From positions 62,001 to 126,000 of the forward strand of contig DKFP01000010.1 in NCBI GenBank assembly GCA_002452405.1: 64,000 nucleotides of DNA. The letters are read 5' to 3'. The position numbers were made by a program, and so were the translations under genes. Source of the stretch: Deferribacteraceae bacterium UBA6793. GTDB taxonomy: Bacteria > Chrysiogenota > Deferribacteres > Deferribacterales > Geovibrionaceae. Below the pieces are notes generated by a model. That model was not told the origin of the DNA and ran no database searches. It saw only the letters and a list, made by a program, of their open reading frames with translations. Positions 57,961-64,000 of the stretch are shown here, piece after piece (within the stretch, counting starts at the first letter, position 1; the number at the start of each line of letters is the position of its first letter).

Positions 57961-60024
57961 CTATTCGGCGAACCCTTCATACGGAGTGCCGTCGATAGTG
58001 TATCTGTATGTTATTCTTTCATTTTTTTCAGGCTTATAGTTTCCGTTGACGCACAGACCGAACTGCTCTTTCGCTTTGGTGAGCATAATGTTAAGGCTGC
58101 CATCCTTACGGTTTATGAGGTTTCCGTCTCTAACAATACCTATGAGCGGATAAATGTCAACGGGATTGGTGTTGTATACCCGCTTGATAGTGCCGTTTAT
58201 CTCCAGTTCAAAAGAGGTGAGCCGTCCGCCGGGATATGCGAAAACTCCGTCGAAACATACGTCCTCAATGCCGTCCTGCTGCGGTTTGTTCCTGTCGCCC
58301 ACATAGTCGCCGCCTTTGGTGATATTGCGGGAAAAGGTGAATGGTTTCTCCGCACGGACTTTCCCTTTGTCTGAATATTCCGTTATCAGGAAATAGGGCT
58401 TCAGTGTGTCATACTGTTCCGCAGAACCGGAGAAAACATGAAATCCGCTGGTTTTCGCCTCCTGAACGGTGCCCAGAGCGAAGTCGTTTCCGTCCTTCAT
58501 CATGTCGTACACTTCAAATTCAGCCTTATAAGGCTCCTCTGAGGTCACAGCCTGTCCGGAATAGGTTCCTCTGCCCAGTTTCAGCTTTTTATCCGCACCC
58601 ATATCAGCGTCAAACAGGAATACTGAAAGGCTCCCCGCCTGATTTTTCGGAACGTGGGTAAGCACCAGCTTAACGCCCGCCGTTGTTACCTCGTCCAGCC
58701 CCAGTCTGTTCATATCAGGCTTAACGTAAACCACGGCGTTGTTGTTGGCGTTTGACGAAACCACAAGAGAAGGCGTGTCCGCCTGAGTATACACTCCGGT
58801 ATTGTTTGATATCATGGTCTTAATGTCAGCAAGGTCTTTAGTTATCATTACCTTGCGCGTGACAGTGGAATATTTCGTAATGTCGGTGACAAATGTCCCG
58901 CCACCGCCCGTTCCGCTCCATTTGCCCTGAATTTTACCAGCCTTCATCTGTCCGGTGAAAACCTGCTGACATTTGAAGTCGATACCGGTGTTTGAGCAGT
59001 CCAGTGTAAGATTTACCTGTCCGTTCTTCATTATCTTACCGGAAATGGGGTATCCGTTTGTACCTTTAGAGGTCTTTATATATGCCGTACCAAAATAGTT
59101 ATCTGTTACGCTGTCCAGCTTCCAAAGCTGCGTGCGGTTTTCACCCTCGGCACCTGTTAAAGCCGTTTCCGCCAGTCCGCTTTCAAACCTGCCTGATTTT
59201 GATGCAGCGTCAGGCTCCATGTAAAAATTAGCTGAAAGCTCTATATCTTTTATGCCGTCCAGCAGCAGAGTCTTTGCAAAACTGCCGTCTCCGCTTGTCA
59301 GAACGGAATCGCCGGTTTCAAGCACAGTCACTCTGACACCCTGCATAGGAGTCATTTTTTTGTCAAAAACCTTGCCCGACAGCTTTATACTGGAAGGAAA
59401 ATCCGTAGTAAATTCAATACGTCTGGTCTGGGTCTCATATCCGCCGCCGGACGCCTGAAGGTGTATCGCCTTTGTCATATAGAGTTTCGGGTTGTCAGTT
59501 ATGAACTTGTTTATGGCCTCGTTGACAGGGTTCGCAACGTCCATGATGGCAAAACCGTCATCCGCTTGCATCCACACAACAAAAGTTCTGTTTATAAACA
59601 CCAGATAGAAATCCGCGTCGTTGATATAGCCGGATTTCGGGAAAATGAAAAACAGTCCGCGTTCACCGAAACGTACCATCTGGGAACGGTTTTTGGGCGC
59701 ATCGTCAGTGAGTTGTTTAAAGAGCTTTTCGGCATCAACGAAATTATTAAATGAATAGATGGCAACGTTTGTCTGATACTGTTTCTTGCGGACGATGTTC
59801 ATCAGTTTGTCTGATTTACCGGAGTAATACGAATATGTTGCGCTGTACGCCGTATTGTTTTTGGACGGAGTGGCACGCACACCGGTACCGAGCCAGAGTT
59901 CGGAACCGCCCGGCAGATCGTCCGCCTTAGGAAAGAAACCGCGGATATCGTTGTCCGTTATCCCGGCGGCAAATCCTGCCGCGTAAACAAAAAGAACTGC
60001 AAACAGCAGCAAAAGTCTTTTCAC
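57961..60024 (-). CDS. Large exported protein of unknown function (GTG start)
   Basis: 687 residues with a signal peptide (KRLLLLFAVLFVYAAGFA). The N-terminal part (about 25-190) is a DUF-like domain; then a carboxypeptidase-regulatory/Ig-like repeat (about 205-270, SGKVFDKKMTPMQGVRVTVLETG) and further beta domains. I do not recognise the complete protein. GTG at 60024 chosen because GGGGGA stands just upstream and the signal peptide begins there. Likely periplasmic or secreted. Upstream of the tiny membrane gene and kdsA on the same strand. Confidence 0.72.
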   Translation of the reverse strand: MKRLLLLFAVLFVYAAGFAAGITDNDIRGFFPKADDLPGGSELWLGTGVRATPSKNNTAYSATYSYYSGKSDKLMNIVRKKQYQTNVAIYSFNNFVDAEKLFKQLTDDAPKNRSQMVRFGERGLFFIFPKSGYINDADFYLVFINRTFVVWMQADDGFAIMDVANPVNEAINKFITDNPKLYMTKAIHLQASGGGYETQTRRIEFTTDFPSSIKLSGKVFDKKMTPMQGVRVTVLETGDSVLTSGDGSFAKTLLLDGIKDIELSANFYMEPDAASKSGRFESGLAETALTGAEGENRTQLWKLDSVTDNYFGTAYIKTSKGTNGYPISGKIMKNGQVNLTLDCSNTGIDFKCQQVFTGQMKAGKIQGKWSGTGGGGTFVTDITKYSTVTRKVMITKDLADIKTMISNNTGVYTQADTPSLVVSSNANNNAVVYVKPDMNRLGLDEVTTAGVKLVLTHVPKNQAGSLSVFLFDADMGADKKLKLGRGTYSGQAVTSEEPYKAEFEVYDMMKDGNDFALGTVQEAKTSGFHVFSGSAEQYDTLKPYFLITEYSDKGKVRAEKPFTFSRNITKGGDYVGDRNKPQQDGIEDVCFDGVFAYPGGRLTSFELEINGTIKRVYNTNPVDIYPLIGIVRDGNLINRKDGSLNIMLTKAKEQFGLCVNGNYKPEKNERITYRYTIDGTPYEGFAE

Positions 60025-60078
60025 AACATCCCCCGTAATTAAATGAGACACAAGTTATTGCTGAACAGTTAATACATA

Positions 60079-60164
60079 ATGAGACTGCCGCATCAGCCCA
60101 GGCTTCCCCGCAGAGACAAAATATTTTCGTCTTCGCAGGGAGCATTGCGACGAAGCGATCTCAT
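60079..60164. repeat. Intergenic repeat, family Y, copy 5
   Basis: Outer arms ATGAGACTGC and CGAAGCGATCTCAT are imperfectly inverted; inner arms CCCGCAGAGAC / GTCTTCGCAGGG. Lies in the gap between the aldehyde dehydrogenase terminator and the large exported protein. Confidence 0.65.
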
Positions 60165-60204
60165 ATTTACATAATTTCATTGTCAATCCAGCTTATAAAA
60201 GAAA

Positions 60205-60233
60205 GGGCTTTCACCGTAAAACGGAGAAAGCCC
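60205..60233 (-). terminator. Terminator of aldehyde dehydrogenase gene
   Basis: Stem GGGCTTTC and CCGT paired with ACGG and GAAAGCCC, separated by matched mismatches. On the minus strand TTTCTTTT follows. Confidence 0.88.
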
Positions 60234-60240
60234 CGTCATA

Positions 60241-61659
60241 TCAATTCAGATTGAACATTACTGTTTTAAGTTCAGTCATTTCCTCAACTGCAAATCGGGG
60301 ACCTTCCCTTCCGGTTCCGGACAGCTTGACACCGCCGTAAGGCATCTGGTCAACCCTGAACGTGGGCATATCGTTTATCATAACCCCGCCCACTTCCAGC
60401 CTGTCTATGGCTTTAAAGGCGTTCTGGATGTTATCTGTGAAAATACCCGCCTGAAGTCCGAACTGGGAATCGTTCACCCGTTCGATAACCTCATCCAGAG
60501 TCTTGTATTTCATGATGCACACGACAGGTCCGAAAACCTCCTCGCGCACTATGGTCATTTTTTCGTTAGTGTTTTCAAGGACAGTCGCCTCAAGAAGCGT
60601 TCCTTTGCGGTGTCCGCCTACGGCTACTTCAGCGCCATCGGCAACAGCCTCTTTTATCCAGCCCTCGGCGCGCACAGCCTCTCTCTCTTCTATCATAGGA
60701 CCAACAAGGGTCTTCTCGTCTTTTGGGTCTCCGTTGCGGCTGGCTTTAACAGCGTCAACAAACATAGTACGAAACTCGTCGTACCGGCTCTCGTGGATGT
60801 AAATCCTCTGGATGGAGATACAGACCTGTCCGCTGTTTGCAAACGCTCCGATAACGCATTTCGGCACGGCGTAGCGGATGTCCGCATCCTCGTGCACTAT
60901 CGCCGCTGAGTTTGAGCCAAGCTCAAGAGTGACTTTCTTTATACCCGCCTTCGCTTTTATGTCCAGCCCGACAGAGGGTGAACCTGTGAAGGTGATCATT
61001 GCTATTTTGTCCGATTCAACCATGGTGTTACCCACAACGGAACCGGAACCCACCACAAGGTTTATGCCGCAGGCGGGGAGTCCCGCTTCAAGGAGAAGTT
61101 CTGTAACCTTATGCGCTGTAAGGGGTGTCGTTGATGCCGGTTTGAGCACTATGGGACAGCCCGCCGCAATTGCGGGACCCACCTTGTGTGCTACGAGGTT
61201 CAGAGGGAAGTTAAATGGTGTTATGGCACCGATGACGCCGATGGGATATCTTTTGAAATAACCGAAACGGTTGGTTCCTGATTCGGAAGCGTCATAAGGA
61301 ACAAGCTCACCGCATAGTCTGCGTGCCTCGTCAGCAGCAAATTTGAAGTTTTCGCCTGTTCTGCCCGCCTCGCCTCTGGCAAACATGATTCCTTTGCCAG
61401 CCTCTGCGCAGAGCAGCGCGGCAATCTCCTCTTTGTCCCTTTCAATGAGCGCCGCCATGTTGTCCAGAATCTTTCCCCGTCTGGCGGCAGAGAGGTGTTT
61501 CATGGTCTCTCTCGCCTCAAAAGCCGCGTCTATAGCCTGTTTTGTGAGTTCTGCCGATGCGGTGCAGATGGTATCCACAACAGAGCCATCGTAAGGGTTG
61601 AGAACGTCCATATATGTTCCGGTGTCAACCCACTGCCCGCCGATGAAAAGTTTTTTCAT
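60241..61659 (-). CDS. NAD(P)-dependent aldehyde dehydrogenase
   Basis: 472-residue ALDH-superfamily enzyme: NAD-binding TPFNFPLNL, FTGSPSVG, general base Glu in LELGSNSA and nucleophile Cys in NSGQVCIS, with C-terminal GGVKLSGTGREGP. It resembles lactaldehyde/succinate-semialdehyde or non-phosphorylating glyceraldehyde dehydrogenases; substrate cannot be fixed. GGAGG lies before the ATG. Cytoplasmic, single-gene unit. Confidence 0.93.
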   Translation of the reverse strand: MKKLFIGGQWVDTGTYMDVLNPYDGSVVDTICTASAELTKQAIDAAFEARETMKHLSAARRGKILDNMAALIERDKEEIAALLCAEAGKGIMFARGEAGRTGENFKFAADEARRLCGELVPYDASESGTNRFGYFKRYPIGVIGAITPFNFPLNLVAHKVGPAIAAGCPIVLKPASTTPLTAHKVTELLLEAGLPACGINLVVGSGSVVGNTMVESDKIAMITFTGSPSVGLDIKAKAGIKKVTLELGSNSAAIVHEDADIRYAVPKCVIGAFANSGQVCISIQRIYIHESRYDEFRTMFVDAVKASRNGDPKDEKTLVGPMIEEREAVRAEGWIKEAVADGAEVAVGGHRKGTLLEATVLENTNEKMTIVREEVFGPVVCIMKYKTLDEVIERVNDSQFGLQAGIFTDNIQNAFKAIDRLEVGGVMINDMPTFRVDQMPYGGVKLSGTGREGPRFAVEEMTELKTVMFNLN

Positions 61660-61733
61660 ATGAGCCTCCGTGAACCTATGTTTTATATATAATATTTAAT
61701 ATACAGCCATTACCCCGCGGAGGCAAACATAAT

Positions 61734-62945
61734 CTATTCGTGTCTCAGAGCATCTATCGGATCGAGCCGCGCCGCTTTCAAAGCGGGGAAGTACCCGAAA
61801 ATAACTCCTACGGCCACCGAGAACATGAACGACAACATCACAACTCCGCCGTCGAACACATACGGAACGTTTATCGCCGCGGAAATACCCAGTGATGCGG
61901 CGACGGCTATGATTATGCCGATTATCCCGCCAAGCGATGAAAGTACCACCGCCTCCACAAGAAATTGCAGCAGAACCTCCCGCTCCATGGCACCGATGGC
62001 AAGTCTGATACCTATCTCACGCGTGCGCTCCGTAACGGAGACCAGCATGATGTTCATAATGCCTATGCCGCCTACAAGGAGACTGACCGCCGCAACAGCG
62101 CCCAGAAGAGCCGTCAGCACCTTTGTTGTGCTGGTGAACATCTTCGTTATCTCCTTCATGTCCATTACGTTGAAGTTGTTGTCCTCGTTAAACGCAAGGT
62201 GTCTGCGCTCGCGCATTACGCTTTCGATATCGGTTATGGCGGCGTCGGTGTCTGCGCCGTCTTTCAGCGACATCTGTATCATTTTAACGTCCTTATTGCC
62301 TATCAGTCTGCGCTGCACCGTGTGCAGAGGCATAACGACGGTATCGTCCTGATCACTTCCCATGCTGGACTGACCTTTCGCTTTCAGAAGCCCTATGACC
62401 TTGCACGAAAAATTCTTCACCCTTATGGAAAGTCCCACGGGATCCTGACTACCGAAAAGCTCTTTGCGCACGGTTTCACCTATTACGCATACTGCTCTGC
62501 CGCCGGAAAGCTCCGATTCCTCAAAATCACGACCGCCTGCAAATTCCCAGTTTCGGATAAGGAAAAATTCATTGTCGGTTCCCGTTACAGTGGTCGACCA
62601 GTTCTCGTTACCGTTGACCACTGTTGCAGAAGTGCTCGCCGTCGGTGTCACAGCCTGAACATAGTGCACCTCACGCAATATCGCTTTTGCATCAGTAAGG
62701 TCAAAAGGAGGCGCAACACCCTGATCCGGCCCCATGCGCTTGCCTGTGGTAAGGATGAGCATGTTGTTGCCCAGACTCGCTATCTGCTGTGTAACCTGTT
62801 CCGTCGTGCCGTTGCCCACCGTGACAAGGGTTATCACCGCCGCAACACCTATAACAATGCCCAGAACCGTCAGGAACGATCGCAGAACGTTTCTGCGTAT
62901 CTCTCTGAGTGCAAGAAGTATTGTATTGAAAAGCATTATTCTCAT
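61734..62945 (-). CDS. macB: MacB-type ABC transporter permease (FtsX fold)
   Basis: 403-residue membrane protein with a first helix near residue 20 (FLTVLGIVIGVAAVITLV), a large periplasmic MacB_PCD domain (about 50-260) and three C-terminal helices, ending ARLDPIDALRHE, a family hallmark. In this organism permease and ATPase are separate genes rather than the fused E. coli MacB. It overlaps the ATPase gene by four bases. Exports macrolides, peptides or lipoproteins in relatives. Confidence 0.9.
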   Translation of the reverse strand: MRIMLFNTILLALREIRRNVLRSFLTVLGIVIGVAAVITLVTVGNGTTEQVTQQIASLGNNMLILTTGKRMGPDQGVAPPFDLTDAKAILREVHYVQAVTPTASTSATVVNGNENWSTTVTGTDNEFFLIRNWEFAGGRDFEESELSGGRAVCVIGETVRKELFGSQDPVGLSIRVKNFSCKVIGLLKAKGQSSMGSDQDDTVVMPLHTVQRRLIGNKDVKMIQMSLKDGADTDAAITDIESVMRERRHLAFNEDNNFNVMDMKEITKMFTSTTKVLTALLGAVAAVSLLVGGIGIMNIMLVSVTERTREIGIRLAIGAMEREVLLQFLVEAVVLSSLGGIIGIIIAVAASLGISAAINVPYVFDGGVVMLSFMFSVAVGVIFGYFPALKAARLDPIDALRHE

Positions 62946-63631
62946 GACACCACCAGCCCGTCTTTGAAATGTACGGAGCGTTTGGCATACTCCGCCATGT
63001 CCGGTTCGTGGGTGACCATTACAACCGTTATCCCGCGCTCCTGATTGAGTTGTGTCAGAAGCTCCATTATCTCTATACTCCGCGCCGAATCGAGGTTTCC
63101 CGTCGGTTCGTCCGCAAAAAGCACCGAAGGATGCGTGACTATGGCTCTGGCTATAGCGACCCGCTGCTGCTGACCTCCGGAAAGCTCATTGGGATTATGC
63201 TTTTCCCAGCCTGTCAGCCCCACAAGGTTAAGTGCCTTCATCGCCGCCTCCTTTCTGTCCGCGGCGGAAACACCCCTGTAAAGCAGGGGAAGCTCAACGT
63301 TTTCCAGAGCGTTTGTACGGCTTAAAAGGTTAAAACCCTGAAACACGAAACCGATGTAGTTTCTGCGGAGTCTCGCAAGCTGGTCGCGTTCCAGTCCGCG
63401 CACCTCCAGCCCGGCGAATTTATAGGAACCGGCTGTCGGTGTGTCCAGACAGCCCAGAATGTTCATACAGGTAGATTTTCCGGAACCGCTGGGTCCCATC
63501 ACCGCGACGAAATCGCCGCTTTCAATGGTAAGGTCTATGCCGCGCAGAGCGTGCATCTCCGAAAGCCCCATGCCGTATACCTTCGTCACACCTTTAAGCT
63601 CTATGAGCGGTGCGTCTGCACTTCCCATCAC
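62942..63631 (-). CDS. MacB-type ABC transporter ATPase
   Basis: 229-residue ATPase of the MacB/LolD type: Walker A GPSGSGKST, signature LSGGQQQRVAIARA, Walker B VLFADEPTGNLD and H-loop VTHEP. It energises the neighbouring FtsX-fold permease by mechanotransmission. Start overlaps the macA stop by four bases. Confidence 0.94.
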   Translation of the reverse strand: MMGSADAPLIELKGVTKVYGMGLSEMHALRGIDLTIESGDFVAVMGPSGSGKSTCMNILGCLDTPTAGSYKFAGLEVRGLERDQLARLRRNYIGFVFQGFNLLSRTNALENVELPLLYRGVSAADRKEAAMKALNLVGLTGWEKHNPNELSGGQQQRVAIARAIVTHPSVLFADEPTGNLDSARSIEIMELLTQLNQERGITVVMVTHEPDMAEYAKRSVHFKDGLVVS

Positions 63632-64000
63632 TTCTCCTTTGCCGAAAGAGTGCCGACTATGAGGTCGTCGCCCGCCTTGATATCGCCTTCGATAAGCTCC
63701 CTGCTGCTTCCATTGGATTCGCCTGTCTTAACCTGCACAGGTTCGGGCATTCCGTTCACACGTTTATAAACGGTCTGCATCCCCTCCGCTTTGGGAAGAG
63801 GAGCCTTTTTCTGGCGGGTTGGCGGTCTGGGCATCAGTCTGCTTACGAAAGAAGTTTTACTCTCGCTGACCGCAGGAGGAGCATACCTGAACGCCTCGTT
63901 TGGTATCATAACAGCGTCTTTCTGCTCCTTAACTATTATATCAGCCGTAGCTGTCATGCCGGGACGCAGAAGAAGGTTTTTGTTGTCGACAGTTATAACC
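63628..64000 (-). CDS. macA: MacA-type periplasmic adaptor, C-terminal part (cut by window end)
   Basis: The C-terminal part of an HlyD/MacA membrane-fusion protein. The frame is open to the last base of the window; visible is the conserved barrel segment LRPGMTATADIIVKEQKDAVMIPNEAF and the terminal membrane-proximal domain (VKTGESNGSSRELIEG). An insertion rich in Pro/Lys (MPRPPTRQKKAPLPKAE) interrupts it. It would link the MacB transporter to an outer-membrane channel. Confidence 0.88.
   Translation of the reverse strand, partial: VITVDNKNLLLRPGMTATADIIVKEQKDAVMIPNEAFRYAPPAVSESKTSFVSRLMPRPPTRQKKAPLPKAEGMQTVYKRVNGMPEPVQVKTGESNGSSRELIEGDIKAGDDLIVGTLSAKEK

Overview
The window looks like the chromosome of a Gram-negative, anaerobically respiring bacterium. 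It carries KDO synthesis (kdsA), many lipoproteins and an outer-membrane barrel, System I cytochrome c maturation genes and six multiheme cytochromes c. An Nfn-type transhydrogenase, a LivKHMGF importer and two GGDEF proteins fit the same picture. The mix resembles Deferribacterota (Denitrovibrio, Seleniivibrio, Geovibrio type); that placement is inference from gene content. I see no rRNA, tRNA, CRISPR array, transposase or phage genes.

Layout: 0-1.6 kb, end of an MFS transporter and a pirin. 1.7-7.4 kb (minus), livK and, after a hairpin-rich gap, livHMGF with a CBS-ACT gene. 7.7-15.9 kb (minus), one operon of five multiheme cytochromes, an outer-membrane barrel and a TPR protein, the best candidate for a trans-envelope electron conduit. 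At about 15.9 kb this operon meets, head to head, a triple-SBP diguanylate cyclase gene, and both genes lack their signal peptides. This looks like a deletion or assembly scar that removed a shared divergent promoter. 18.7-29.5 kb, a second diguanylate cyclase, YqhD-type alcohol dehydrogenase, a split DUF1456 protein, NfnAB, a phosphoesterase, ferredoxin plus methyltransferase, an Old Yellow Enzyme and an MFS protein. 29.5-30.1 kb, a VapBC toxin-antitoxin pair with a perfect operator palindrome. 30.1-35.6 kb, ccmEFABCD (including a tiny ccmD and a Cys-type CcmE) with divergent ccdA.

35.6-39.3 kb (minus), a translationally coupled three-gene cassette built around an exported caspase-fold lipoprotein. 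39.7-55.2 kb, a dispersed type IV pilus/MSHA/type II secretion-like machine: gspF and gspE, a pseudopilin with its own two-component system, and a divergent mshI/J/K/L(secretin)/N-like operon, with proS and an M23 peptidase between. 55.2-64 kb, hemerythrin, a tetraheme cytochrome overlapping hemW, kdsA, a 25-residue membrane peptide, a large exported protein, an aldehyde dehydrogenase and a macAB-type efflux operon cut by the window end.

Two genome-style signals cut across the genes. Four genes without a Shine-Dalgarno have a sigma70-like promoter whose -10 box lies only 5-6 nt before the ATG, so they look leaderless. At least two families of palindromic intergenic repeats occur, often directly against stop codons.
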